From NCBI RefSeq assembly GCF_003114855.1, contig NZ_BFBB01000008.1:310001-374000 (forward strand): DNA of 64,000 nucleotides, in the 5' to 3' direction. The translations under genes and the position numbers were made by a program. The notes under the pieces are model-generated. The model had not been told where the DNA came from, did not search any database, and saw only the letters and a program-made list of their open reading frames with translations. Origin of the DNA: Leptospira ryugenii (GTDB taxonomy: Bacteria; Spirochaetota; Leptospiria; Leptospirales; Leptospiraceae). The first letter of the stretch is position 1, and the number at the start of each line of letters is the position of its first letter. This document shows positions 8,360 through 17,418 of this stretch, piece after piece.

Positions 8360-8770
8360 ATGATACAAAAAGAAACTGCTGAACCTACCATTTCAGATTT
8401 AAGATCTTTCTCCTGGATTGTAGGTGGAGTTACATCGATTGTATTCGGAATTATTTTTCCTTATATTAACCGTGGCTCATTCAACACCTATTTGATAGGA
8501 ATCGGTGTTGTGATATTGATGTTTGGGCTTCTCCTTCCAAAATTACTTCTATATCCCTATAAGGCATGGATGTTAATTGGATTAGTATTGGGTTTCATAA
8601 ACACAAGGATTCTTCTTTCTGTCATTTTTTTCTTTTTATTTACTCCGATCGGACTCTTAAGGAGATTGCTAGGTAAAGACTCCATGAATAGAAGATTAGA
8701 AACCAATTCGGTTTCGTATCGTGTCTTAAGTTCCGAACGAAGCCCGGAACACATGGAGAGACCTTTTTAG
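8360..8770 (+). CDS. SxtJ-family membrane protein
   Basis: This 136-residue protein has three or four hydrophobic segments in residues 18-95 and a conserved tail. YKAWMLIGLVLGFINTRILL, FTPIGLLRRLLGKDSMNRR and a final EHMERPF match the SxtJ family, named from saxitoxin clusters but widespread and of unknown function. The ATG at 8360 lies 2 bases after the carbamoyltransferase stop, so the two are translationally coupled. It probably forms a membrane complex with the 50-residue DUF5989 protein encoded next. Confidence 0.85.
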   Translation: MIQKETAEPTISDLRSFSWIVGGVTSIVFGIIFPYINRGSFNTYLIGIGVVILMFGLLLPKLLLYPYKAWMLIGLVLGFINTRILLSVIFFFLFTPIGLLRRLLGKDSMNRRLETNSVSYRVLSSERSPEHMERPF

Positions 8771-8779
8771 AGGAAAGAT

Positions 8780-8932
8780 ATGTTAGATTTAATCAAAGAT
8801 TTGTGGGATTTTCTAAAGATCAGAAAGAAGTTTTGGCTTGCCCCAATTATCATTATCCTTCTGTTGTTAGGTGCTCTTTTGGTCCTCACTCAAGGATCCG
8901 CAATTGCACCTTTCATCTACACACTTTTCTGA
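8780..8932 (+). CDS. DUF5989 small membrane protein (50 residues)
   Basis: A short ORF starts at ATG 8780, 6 bases after AGAGGAAAG, and stops at 8930-8932. It encodes MLDLIKDLWDFLKIRKKFW followed by a single membrane helix (LAPIIIILLLLGALLVLTQG) and SAIAPFIYTLF. This is the typical DUF5989 pattern: a charged amphipathic start, a KFW junction, a leucine/isoleucine helix and the terminal APFIYTLF. DUF5989 genes regularly follow carbamoyltransferase and SxtJ-like genes. Function unknown. It lies 9 bases after the SxtJ-like stop and converges on the SGNH hydrolase gene. Confidence 0.88.
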   Translation: MLDLIKDLWDFLKIRKKFWLAPIIIILLLLGALLVLTQGSAIAPFIYTLF

Positions 8933-8942
8933 ATTGCGGAGA

Positions 8943-10070
8943 TTACGGGAGCTTTTCTAGCTGCTTTGCCAATATTTCTCCGAATACTTTATTTCCCTGG
9001 CGATTCCAATGGGCGTCAAAAGGGAAATAAAGGTTTTCTGGGTTTTGATCCCAGAAAAGTTCTGAGACAAACATACAATCCACTTTTTTAGTATCACAGA
9101 AACTTTTAAGGTTCATATGATGTGGGTTCGCTAGTACAAATCGATTTAGCTCTCTCTTCTTTTGGTTTCCCAGTATCCCACCTTCTGCAAAAAATTCTTT
9201 AGCTGGTATATAAATGATTCCCATTTTGATATTTTTTTGATTTAGGAGTGCAAACATTTTTTCCAGGTAATCAGTTTCTGTTTTTAAAAGGTTCTGCCAA
9301 TGTTCTGCATCCCGATAAAATGCAAACTGACCATTGTATTTGGTTTCAATCTCGTTTTGAAGTGGCGAAAGACGGCCAAATTTTCTAAGGGAGTCTTCGT
9401 GGCTTAACAAAGCTAAGTCAGGTACTTTGTTCTCTTTGTAATATAGGATAGGATCTATTTGCCCTTTTGACTTTTTTATGATCCTTCGAGCCAATCGAAA
9501 CGTGCTACTTTCTTTGAACACATTGTAAACAGTTTCGCCAAAGATTCTAACCGCCAAGGGGACTTTTGGCTGAATTTCATTTTCGATTCTTTCTAAAAAA
9601 GTTTCGAACTTTCCTAAATCATCGAGATCATTATCGAATATTTGGATGTAAACGATCTTTGGTTGAAAGAGGGAGAGATAATGTTTTAAATGAAGATACA
9701 TTAATGCTGGATTTGAACCATGGACACCTAAGTTTAAAATTTGATTTTCCGGTCCAAGAATTTGGTTAGCAATCTGTGAAAACATTTCATTCTCTTCTAC
9801 ACCCCAGCCCTCAGAAAAAGAATCACCAAAGAGAATTACATTTGGCCGTGAACTCGGATTTGTTTGTCTGCTACCATATTGATTTGTTGTTACCTTAACT
9901 TTATACTCTTCAGAGACAACGATACCCGTTCGGTTTGGATACATAGAAAACAAAAGATTGCGATCAAATGATTTTACAAAAACGACTTCTGGATCAAATA
10001 AAGTTAAGACAAACTCGAGAACAAGGGCATAAAATATGAATAGTGTTGTATAGATTGCTGTTTTTTTCAT
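8943..10070 (-). CDS. SGNH/GDSL hydrolase-like protein (AlgX/DHHW type)
   Basis: From the ATG at 10070 this is 375 residues. An N-terminal membrane anchor or uncleaved signal (residues 4-24) is followed by VILFGDSFSEGWG with the nucleophile at S84. The C-terminal block is DAHWNRQGNKVFGEIL with D352 and H354. Such proteins act outside the cytoplasmic membrane, adding or removing acyl groups on polysaccharides. An in-frame TTG at 10094 would overlap the upstream receiver-ATPase gene by 4 bases. SGNH genes commonly accompany carbamoyltransferase/SxtJ/DUF5989 cassettes; here it faces them convergently. Confidence 0.82.
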   Translation of the reverse strand: MKKTAIYTTLFIFYALVLEFVLTLFDPEVVFVKSFDRNLLFSMYPNRTGIVVSEEYKVKVTTNQYGSRQTNPSSRPNVILFGDSFSEGWGVEENEMFSQIANQILGPENQILNLGVHGSNPALMYLHLKHYLSLFQPKIVYIQIFDNDLDDLGKFETFLERIENEIQPKVPLAVRIFGETVYNVFKESSTFRLARRIIKKSKGQIDPILYYKENKVPDLALLSHEDSLRKFGRLSPLQNEIETKYNGQFAFYRDAEHWQNLLKTETDYLEKMFALLNQKNIKMGIIYIPAKEFFAEGGILGNQKKRELNRFVLANPHHMNLKSFCDTKKVDCMFVSELFWDQNPENLYFPFDAHWNRQGNKVFGEILAKQLEKLP

Positions 10071-10090
10071 TTTTTTATTTTGTATGAATA

Positions 10091-11017
10091 TCAATTATCA
10101 ATGAGAGGATCTGATTCTTTGGCTTTCAAATCTATCGTTATGATTGCCTTTGATCCATCATCTTCGTAAGTGAGATCATCAAATGATAATCTGCGCGCCA
10201 TAAAGATTCCCCTTCCGTGGGTTTTAAATGCATTTTTGGTCATAGCCTGGATGGATAAAAATCGTTTCCAATCAAATCCCTTTCCCTCGTCTTTTATAGT
10301 AATTTGAATTTTATCTTCCTTCTTTTCAAATAACACTTTCACATATTTTTTGTTATATTCCGGTAAATTCAATCGCAACATGATCTCTTCCATGAGTTTA
10401 TCATTATCATGAAGTTCTGTTTTTTCCTGGTAACTAATTCCGAGATTTCCATGTTCTATTGCATTGTTTAAAATTTCCATAATCCCAGTCAGTACTCTCT
10501 CCGGATTTGGACATGCATTTGCTAGAATAGGTGCGAGTTCATGGGATTCTTTTATAGATTGTATCCAAAATTCACCTTTCACCAAATGACGAAGGGCACC
10601 CATACCTTTGTGAAGGTCTTCTTTTGCTCTCTGTAATTTTATATAATGCTCTACTGCAGTTTGGACAATTGTGACTAGAAGAGCCCTAGAATATGGTTTC
10701 GTGAGATAGTAGAATGCACCAGCATCTAAACCATCTGTCATATCACTAACACCACTCATGGCAGTTTGGAATATAACAGGGATATCTTTCCATTTTTCTG
10801 CATGTTTTATTTTCCTAAGCAACTCGATTCCATCCATCTTTGGCATCAATCGATCCAGAATAATTGCAAAAAAATTATGCTCATTTCGATTCAGAATAGC
10901 TAAGGCTTCTTCACCATCTCTTGCCTTAATTATATTGAATCCTTTCTCTGAAAGAGATTCTTCAATGATCATTAAGTTGATGGACTCATCATCTACTGCC
11001 AGCAAGTTCATTGTCAT
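10091..11017 (-). CDS. Response regulator fused to RsbW-type ATPase domain
   Basis: This 308-residue protein has a receiver domain at about 4-120 (acidic pair D9-D10, phosphoacceptor D55 in IILDRLMPKMDG, and the Lys of YLTKPYS). After a linker comes a GHKL ATPase domain (about 170-300) with EILNNAIEHGN as the N-box, DEGKGFDW and THGRGIFMAR as the G-boxes. There is no His-containing dimerisation domain, so it resembles an RsbW/SpoIIAB anti-sigma kinase controlled by phosphorylation. It overlaps the upstream PAS histidine kinase by 4 bases (ATGA), which is therefore its likely partner. Confidence 0.87.
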   Translation of the reverse strand: MTMNLLAVDDESINLMIIEESLSEKGFNIIKARDGEEALAILNRNEHNFFAIILDRLMPKMDGIELLRKIKHAEKWKDIPVIFQTAMSGVSDMTDGLDAGAFYYLTKPYSRALLVTIVQTAVEHYIKLQRAKEDLHKGMGALRHLVKGEFWIQSIKESHELAPILANACPNPERVLTGIMEILNNAIEHGNLGISYQEKTELHDNDKLMEEIMLRLNLPEYNKKYVKVLFEKKEDKIQITIKDEGKGFDWKRFLSIQAMTKNAFKTHGRGIFMARRLSFDDLTYEDDGSKAIITIDLKAKESDPLIDN

Positions 11018-12609
11018 ACATTTTCTCCCGAAGAAATCGGTAATATCAAAGTAAAAATCGCACCGCCCTCTTCATGATTGTCGGCATACAAAAGGCCTTG
11101 GTGATGATTTACTATTTCTCTTGAGATGGACAAACCTAAACCCGTACCTTTTGTTCCTGCCTTCACTTGTTTTGATTGAATAAATTTTTCGAAAATTTTG
11201 TCCAAGTCCTCAGCAGGAATCCCTGGTCCGTAATCTCTTATTTGAACACCAATTCCTTGGATGAAAATATCCTTTTTTACTGGAATATACTCCCTTTTGA
11301 TTTTTTTAATTTCGATTTTGGTTTTTTCAGGTACAAATTTGAGGGCATTTGAAATGATATTTCTAATGACCTGCTGAATTCTTTCCAGGTCAAATTCAGC
11401 TTCCCATCTATGCCCATCATCTTCTAGCTCTATACTAACCTGCTTTTTTTCCAATATTGCATTCAATTCTTGGAGGACGTTTCGAATTGTGTCTTTAAGA
11501 CAATTTGTCTCAAAGACATATTTCATTTTCCCTGCTTCCAATTTGGATAGATCGAGAAGGTTTTCCAATAGATCCAATAGTCGTTTTCCAGATGAATCTA
11601 TGATTTGGAAGTACTCTTTTATTTTTTCTGGATTTGCATTCGGCGCTCTCTCTATCCCCAATTCCGCATAACTTAATATAGCATGAATAGGCGTTTTCAA
11701 TTCATGGGAAATATTTGCTAAAAAGAGAGATTTCATATTCGAAGCTTCTTCAGCAACTTCCTTAGCATTTTTGAGATCTAAAGTTTGTTTCTCTACCAAA
11801 TCTTCTAAATGATTTCGATACTGAAAGATTTCTGCTTCTTGTAATTTTCGAAACGAGATGTCACGTATGATGGCATTGTACATTTTACCTGCACTTGTCT
11901 TAAACATCCCTAAAGACACTTCACAAGGAAAACATTGTCCTGATTTTGTTTGTCCGACGAACTCTTGGCCCTTGCCAATTTGGTCGATTGTCGATAAATT
12001 AAAAAACTGAGGAAGATGATCACCTATCAAATCTAAGTGTTCAGGTAATATTTTATAAATCGATTGGCCCAACATCTCTTCTTGGCTATACCCAAATGTG
12101 GTTTCGGCGGTTTTATTAAAAAATTGAATCTTTCCGTTTTCATTAAATATGACGATTGAGTCGGCCGCATTTTGGGCCATAGATAAGAATCTAGATTCAC
12201 TTTCTAAGAAGGCAGCCTCTAACCTTTTTCGCTCTGTAATATCTCGATGTGTAGAAACGATGAAACCATCGTAAAGAGTTACAAAACGAACTTCAGCATA
12301 TCTTGTTTCATGTTCATTTTTAAATTCGTACTCCTTCCAAAATACTTGGTTTTTTCTTGCGCTTAGATATCCAATCGCTTCTTCTGCGATACGACTCAAA
12401 TACTCTGGCAAACCCTCCCATAACTGTTTGCCAATCATATCCTCTGATAAAGAATTTTGTCGGAGATAACGAGAAGGCTTATGGTCAACGATGGTTCCGT
12501 CAGTTGTGAATTTAATCCAGTAGTCTGGATTGGAACGAAGGATACTTTCTAATTCTCTGAGAATTTCTTCTTTTGAGAATAAGCTAGGATTTTGCCAAAT
12601 TCGCTCCAA
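11014..12609 (-). CDS. PAS-PAS sensor histidine kinase
   Basis: This 531-residue protein has no membrane segment. Two PAS domains occupy about 25-130 and 140-255; the second includes DSIVIFNENGKIQFFNKTAE and ends in an IIRDISFRK PAC motif. A coiled-coil linker leads to the HisKA motif NISHELKTPIHAIL with H302 as phosphoacceptor. The ATPase domain has IISNALKFVPEKT, DYGPGIP and GTGLGLSISREIV. It is a cytoplasmic sensor that probably phosphorylates the receiver-ATPase encoded 4 bases into its 3' end. The signal is unknown. Confidence 0.92.
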   Translation of the reverse strand: MERIWQNPSLFSKEEILRELESILRSNPDYWIKFTTDGTIVDHKPSRYLRQNSLSEDMIGKQLWEGLPEYLSRIAEEAIGYLSARKNQVFWKEYEFKNEHETRYAEVRFVTLYDGFIVSTHRDITERKRLEAAFLESESRFLSMAQNAADSIVIFNENGKIQFFNKTAETTFGYSQEEMLGQSIYKILPEHLDLIGDHLPQFFNLSTIDQIGKGQEFVGQTKSGQCFPCEVSLGMFKTSAGKMYNAIIRDISFRKLQEAEIFQYRNHLEDLVEKQTLDLKNAKEVAEEASNMKSLFLANISHELKTPIHAILSYAELGIERAPNANPEKIKEYFQIIDSSGKRLLDLLENLLDLSKLEAGKMKYVFETNCLKDTIRNVLQELNAILEKKQVSIELEDDGHRWEAEFDLERIQQVIRNIISNALKFVPEKTKIEIKKIKREYIPVKKDIFIQGIGVQIRDYGPGIPAEDLDKIFEKFIQSKQVKAGTKGTGLGLSISREIVNHHQGLLYADNHEEGGAIFTLILPISSGENV

Positions 12610-12727
12610 GATTTGCCTCTATTTCTTTATCTACCAGTTTTGTGCACAATCAATCTAAGTTTATCCTTTTTCGTAAAGAATTTGTAAGTTTCTGGCAAGA
12701 AAAGAGCCAAATTGGAAGATCGATATC

Positions 12728-13798
12728 GTGCTCTACCAAAATCTGATCAAACCTATTCTCTTTTTGTTGGATCCAGAGTCGGCTCATCATTTCGCCGCCT
12801 CAATGTTACAATTGTCGAGGACTATACCTTTCTTTTCTACGGCATTACGTGTTGCTCTAGAATACCGGTCGGACCGCCTAAAACAATCCATTTGGGGGAT
12901 AGAATTCAGAAACCCAATCGGAATGGCGGCAGGATTCGATAAAACGGGAGAACTCTATCCCTTCCTAGCAAATATGGGATTTGGATTTGTAGAAATTGGG
13001 ACAATCACTGCCAAGGAGCAACCTGGCAATGAACAACCGAGGCTCTTTCGTTTTCCAAAAAAATTAGCCTTGGTAAACCGAATGGGTTTTAACAACCCTG
13101 GAGCTATCAAAGCTGAGAAGACATTGCTCAACCAGAGAAAAATAACCGTAAGGGGGATCAATGCCGGTAAGTCAAAGGTTACCCCCTTAGAAGAATCAGC
13201 TGAGGACTACAATTTCACTTTAAAAAAACTTTCGCCTTATGCGGATTATGCGGTTATCAATGTAAGCTCTCCGAATACACCTGGTCTGAGGTCCTTACAG
13301 AGCAAGGAATCATTAGTTAGTCTAATCGATGGGATCCAAAAAGAATTTGGACCAAAGTTTCCCATTCCCCTTTTTCTTAAATTTGCTCCTGACTTAACTG
13401 ATGAAGATCTTCTAGTAAATCTCCAAGTATGTTTAGATAAAAAAATTGATGGGGTCATTTTAACAAATACAACTCTTGATAAATCCAGTCTAGAGGAAGA
13501 CAATATTCCAGAAGGTGGATTATCAGGTGACCCTCTTTTCGAAAAATCTTTGCATATGGTAAAAATCGCATATAGGTTTTTAAAAGGAAGAATACCGATC
13601 ATTGGAGTCGGTGGCATTCATAATGGTGAGAGAGCTTTACAAATGATCCTGTCTGGTGCAAATTTAATCCAAGTGTATACAGGTTATATTTATGAAGGTC
13701 CAATGCTACCAAGTCAGATATGTTCAGAAATTGATCACTATTTAATCAAACATGGGCATTCCCATATTTCAGAGATCATCGGAAAACAAGAAAAATGA
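12728..13798 (+). CDS. pyrD: Dihydroorotate dehydrogenase (quinone), class 2
   Basis: This 356-residue enzyme oxidises dihydroorotate to orotate in pyrimidine synthesis and passes electrons to quinones at the membrane. It has the class 2 N-terminal helical extension, then AGFDKTGELYPFLANMGFGF, the catalytic serine in NVSSPNTPGLRSLQ, the FMN-binding GVGGIHNGERALQMI and QVYTGYIYEGP. Translation starts at GTG 12728. It is the first gene of an operon with the RNA methyltransferase, whose start overlaps its stop by 4 bases. Confidence 0.95.
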   Translation: MLYQNLIKPILFLLDPESAHHFAASMLQLSRTIPFFSTALRVALEYRSDRLKQSIWGIEFRNPIGMAAGFDKTGELYPFLANMGFGFVEIGTITAKEQPGNEQPRLFRFPKKLALVNRMGFNNPGAIKAEKTLLNQRKITVRGINAGKSKVTPLEESAEDYNFTLKKLSPYADYAVINVSSPNTPGLRSLQSKESLVSLIDGIQKEFGPKFPIPLFLKFAPDLTDEDLLVNLQVCLDKKIDGVILTNTTLDKSSLEEDNIPEGGLSGDPLFEKSLHMVKIAYRFLKGRIPIIGVGGIHNGERALQMILSGANLIQVYTGYIYEGPMLPSQICSEIDHYLIKHGHSHISEIIGKQEK

Positions 13799-14982
13799 AT
13801 CCATCTACTTGCAAACATTTTGGTCTCTGTGGTGGATGTGCTCATCTGGACCAAGAATACGGAAAGGAGTTAAAAAAGAAGGAGAACTTTCTCCAAAGTT
13901 TATTTAAAGATTTTCGCCATGTTAACTTTCGCCCCATTTTAGCGAGTCCGGACAAAGAGTACTATCGATTTAAACTCCAAGTACCATTTGGTCGGCGAAA
14001 TATTGGGAATAAAACGATAACCATCTTGGGTTTGTTCAATCGTGACTCTAGTTTTATTGTTGATCAACAGGAATGTAAGATACAAGACCCCGGACTCTCA
14101 GAAATATTACAAGCTGTAAAGGCATGGGCAAAAAGAGAAGACTTGCCCCCCTACAATGAAAAATCCAAAAAGGGTATTTTAAAATACTTAGTCGCAAGAA
14201 AGTCATTCTCGAGCAATGAAATCTTAGTTGGTATCGTCACAAACCAAGACCATCTTCCTCATGCTAAAGATGCTTCAAAGCGATTGCATAGCGCTATCAC
14301 GGATCGAATTGGAAAATCAGGTAAATTCGGAAAATTAGTCGGAATCATTCAAAACATCAACACAAAACAATCAAACATGGCTTTGGGAAAGGAAGAAAAC
14401 CTTTTATGGGGAAGACCTTACATTCACGAACAAATCGGCGCATATAAATTTAGAGTTGGATTATCTACATTTTTACAAACAAATCCGTCCCAAACGGTTA
14501 GCCTTTATAATTTAATCTTAGATGAAATTCAAAAAGGAGACAGTGTAATCGATGCCTTTTCAGGCATTGGGACAATCTCCTTATGGCTTTCTTCAGTCGC
14601 AAAGGAAGTAATTGGCATCGAAGACAATCCGAATTCATATAAGGCTGCCATTGAGTCCTTAAAAGTAAATCGGATCAAAAACGTTCGTTACAGGAGGGGA
14701 AGGGTACACGAAATTCTCCCAAGCCTCTTACACAAACCTTTCAATGTCTTAGTCCTTGACCCACCTAGGGTCGGTTTGGGGGAAGAATTATCAGACTTAC
14801 TTTCCGAATCCAATTTTGAGAAGATCGTATATGTGTCTTGCGACCCAAAAACTCTTAGGTTTGATTCAAATTTTATTACGAAAGGATACTACCTTCAGTC
14901 TCTCCAAGCTGTAGATATGTTCCCGCGAACCGATCATATGGAAGCAGTAGCAGTTTTTACGAAGAAAAAAACGAGAAGCTAA
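13795..14982 (+). CDS. TrmA/RlmCD-family RNA (uracil-5)-methyltransferase
   Basis: This 395-residue SAM-dependent enzyme methylates C5 of uridine in rRNA or tRNA. The iron-sulfur ligands are near the start (C6, C12, C15 in TCKHFGLCGGC, and a fourth in QQECKIQD). The Rossmann domain has DAFSGIGTISLWL. The catalytic region has LVLDPPRVGLGEE and YVSCDPKTLRFD, containing the nucleophilic cysteine, and it ends DMFPRTDHMEAVAVF. The N-terminal TRAM domain of RumA is absent. Whether the target is 23S rRNA or tRNA cannot be said. Confidence 0.9.
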   Translation: MNPSTCKHFGLCGGCAHLDQEYGKELKKKENFLQSLFKDFRHVNFRPILASPDKEYYRFKLQVPFGRRNIGNKTITILGLFNRDSSFIVDQQECKIQDPGLSEILQAVKAWAKREDLPPYNEKSKKGILKYLVARKSFSSNEILVGIVTNQDHLPHAKDASKRLHSAITDRIGKSGKFGKLVGIIQNINTKQSNMALGKEENLLWGRPYIHEQIGAYKFRVGLSTFLQTNPSQTVSLYNLILDEIQKGDSVIDAFSGIGTISLWLSSVAKEVIGIEDNPNSYKAAIESLKVNRIKNVRYRRGRVHEILPSLLHKPFNVLVLDPPRVGLGEELSDLLSESNFEKIVYVSCDPKTLRFDSNFITKGYYLQSLQAVDMFPRTDHMEAVAVFTKKKTRS

Positions 14983-14995
14983 TCAAACTCGGAAA

Positions 14996-16129
14996 TTAAA
15001 TCCCAATCGCATAGATCCGACCTTTGTATGATTCAGATTTCCATTTGGAATCTACTTCTTTTCCATTCTTCATCAAAAAAGCAGAACCTCCAGCATCCAG
15101 GTCCCAGAGCCTTCCCCGAAAGAAGACATTAATAGAAGCATTGACTGTCTTTTGTTTTGCTCTTCCTAACATCCCATACTTTCGCCATGCGTGCAGTTCA
15201 GAAATCCTTTTCATATCTGATTGCTTCACATCATTCGGAGCCTGGAATCCATTGTAACCATTCCATGGTTTTTTCCATGAATCTTGTGGGGATACAAAAG
15301 ATGGAACTGCGATAAACGAAATTGCAGAATCCTTTTGTGAAAGATAAACATCAGGATACCATGAATCTGCACATATCAAAACTTGTAATTTTCCAATTTC
15401 CGTTGCGAATGCAAATTGATTCTCACTATTTTGAGAAAGGAAAGTTTTCTCTTCTTCTAATAAGTATTTCTTTCGGACGATCGAGGGATCTAGTTCTCCA
15501 TTTGATCTAAAGTAAAAACTTACATTTTGAAGAGGACCATCAGAGGTCACGATCTTTCCCTCGATAACTTTCGGTTCCGGAAGTACAATACTTCCTGCAA
15601 CTATCCCAACTTTAAACTCAGAAGAAAGTCTAGAGAATACGCTCTGGTAGATACTTGCCATTTGAATGGCTTTCATTCGAAAGAGAGTTTCTTTCAATTT
15701 TTCATTCGCATAACTTTTGTAATATATGTATGTCCAAAGAAATTGCAAGGGATGTTCAAAAATTAAAGATTGCATTGCATCCGAAACACTAGGAGCGAGA
15801 AAAACTGCTGAATCCTCCTCAGCGGCAACTAACCAAGTTCCTATATATTCCGGAAGAACTACGATAGTTTTTTCAGTGAGCAAAACTTCTTGTTTCTTCG
15901 CGTAGAGAAAGTAGCTTCTCAGAATTTGGTAGAAAGATTCTTCGCTTTGGTAAGATCTTTGGTCTAAGTATGGTTCCATTCCCAAGAAATAACCCTTTTG
16001 CGATCTATTGGTCTGCAAAAATTCAATCTCTAGGCTTTCGCTCGCATTTTGATACTCAACTGGCAAATGCTCAGTCTTTGAGCAGCCAAAAAATGCCGTT
16101 ATAGTGAAAATCAGATAGATCAAATGCAT
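14996..16129 (-). CDS. Nitrilase-superfamily lipoprotein
   Basis: This 377-residue protein begins with a lipoprotein signal (TITAFFGC, lipidated C16). It contains the three catalytic residues of the carbon-nitrogen hydrolase superfamily: E94 in VVLPEYIG, the Lys of VRKKYLLEEE near 220 and the Cys of VLICADSWYPD near 253. Lnt apolipoprotein N-acyltransferase is a nitrilase with an external active site, but this protein lacks its membrane helices, so it is a periplasmic lipid-anchored amidase of unknown substrate. It is convergent to the methyltransferase gene and divergent from argG. Confidence 0.8.
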   Translation of the reverse strand: MHLIYLIFTITAFFGCSKTEHLPVEYQNASESLEIEFLQTNRSQKGYFLGMEPYLDQRSYQSEESFYQILRSYFLYAKKQEVLLTEKTIVVLPEYIGTWLVAAEEDSAVFLAPSVSDAMQSLIFEHPLQFLWTYIYYKSYANEKLKETLFRMKAIQMASIYQSVFSRLSSEFKVGIVAGSIVLPEPKVIEGKIVTSDGPLQNVSFYFRSNGELDPSIVRKKYLLEEEKTFLSQNSENQFAFATEIGKLQVLICADSWYPDVYLSQKDSAISFIAVPSFVSPQDSWKKPWNGYNGFQAPNDVKQSDMKRISELHAWRKYGMLGRAKQKTVNASINVFFRGRLWDLDAGGSAFLMKNGKEVDSKWKSESYKGRIYAIGI

Positions 16130-16209
16130 AGTGAACTTACAAAGAGTTTCATTCTCTCTGATTATTTAATTGTCTTCCACAATTTTTCTTTTACTTTGAC
16201 TCTGAAAGT

Positions 16210-17418
16210 ATGAATGCAAAAAAATCTCCCCAAAAAATAGTTTTAGCGTATTCTGGAGGTTTAGACACCTCTGTGATCTTAGCATGGTTAAAAGATACTT
16301 ACGGATGTGAGGTAATCGCTTTTTGTGCAGATATTGGCCAAAAAGAAGAGCTCACTGGTCTCGAAGAAAAGGGAAAAAAAACCGGAGCCTCGAAAGTATA
16401 CATCGAAGATCTACGATTAGAATTTGCGCGAGATTTTATTTACCCTGCAATTCGAGGTTCTGCCATCTACGAAATGCGTTATCTGCTTGGCACTTCTTTG
16501 GCGCGGCCGCTCATCGCCAAAGCAATGGTTGAAGTTGCTAAAAAAGAAAATGCAGATGCCTTCTCACATGGAGCCACCGGAAAAGGGAATGACCAAGTTC
16601 GCTTTGAACTCACATTCAAAGCTCTTTCCCCAAACCTACAAATCATTGCTCCATGGCGGATTTGGGAATTTGGAGGTAGAGCTGATTTAATTGAATATGC
16701 AAAGAAAAAAGGAATTCCAGTCCCGGTAACAGCTGCTAAACCATATTCCATGGATCGGAACTTAATGCACCTCTCATTTGAAGGAGGAATTCTCGAAGAT
16801 CCCTTTAATGAACCAAATGAGGATATGTTTCTCTTAACAACTTCGCCCGAAAAAGCACCTGATAAACCCACCTATTTGGAACTAGATTTTGAAGCAGGCG
16901 ATTGTGTCGCAATCGACGGGCAAAAAATGAATCCTCTCCAAGTGATGGAAAAACTCAATGATGTCGGAGGCAAAAATGGAATCGGTCGAGTAGACATCGT
17001 CGAAAACCGATTAGTTGGAATCAAATCCAGAGGTGTTTACGAAACTCCAGGTGGAACAATTTTACATATAGCCCATAGAGATCTCGAATCTATCACTTTA
17101 GATCGTGATACACAACACAAGAAAGATGAGCTTTCTCATGAATTTGCTCGCTACATATATAATGGACAATGGTATTCTAACCAAATGAATGCTTTGCGTG
17201 CTTATATTGATTATACTCAAAAATTTGTGAGTGGAACAGTGAAAGTTAAACTTTACAAGGGGACTTGTACCGTTGTTGGTAGGAAGTCATCAGCCTCCTT
17301 ATACAATGCGGGTTTATCTACTTTTGAAAAAGAGGAGCTTTATAACCAAAAGGATGCCGAAGGTTTCATAAATCTATTTGGACTTCCCATGAAAGAATGG
17401 GCAAGAGTTAGACAATAA
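16210..17418 (+). CDS. argG: Argininosuccinate synthase
   Basis: This 402-residue enzyme joins citrulline and aspartate with ATP in arginine synthesis. Signatures are the ATP pyrophosphatase loop [17 protein letters not shown], the second motif [17 protein letters not shown], and [10 protein letters not shown]. Length is standard. The next gene, coaD, starts at the base following its stop, so both are probably co-transcribed. Confidence 0.97.
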   Translation: MNAKKSPQKIVLAYSGGLDTSVILAWLKDTYGCEVIAFCADIGQKEELTGLEEKGKKTGASKVYIEDLRLEFARDFIYPAIRGSAIYEMRYLLGTSLARPLIAKAMVEVAKKENADAFSHGATGKGNDQVRFELTFKALSPNLQIIAPWRIWEFGGRADLIEYAKKKGIPVPVTAAKPYSMDRNLMHLSFEGGILEDPFNEPNEDMFLLTTSPEKAPDKPTYLELDFEAGDCVAIDGQKMNPLQVMEKLNDVGGKNGIGRVDIVENRLVGIKSRGVYETPGGTILHIAHRDLESITLDRDTQHKKDELSHEFARYIYNGQWYSNQMNALRAYIDYTQKFVSGTVKVKLYKGTCTVVGRKSSASLYNAGLSTFEKEELYNQKDAEGFINLFGLPMKEWARVRQ

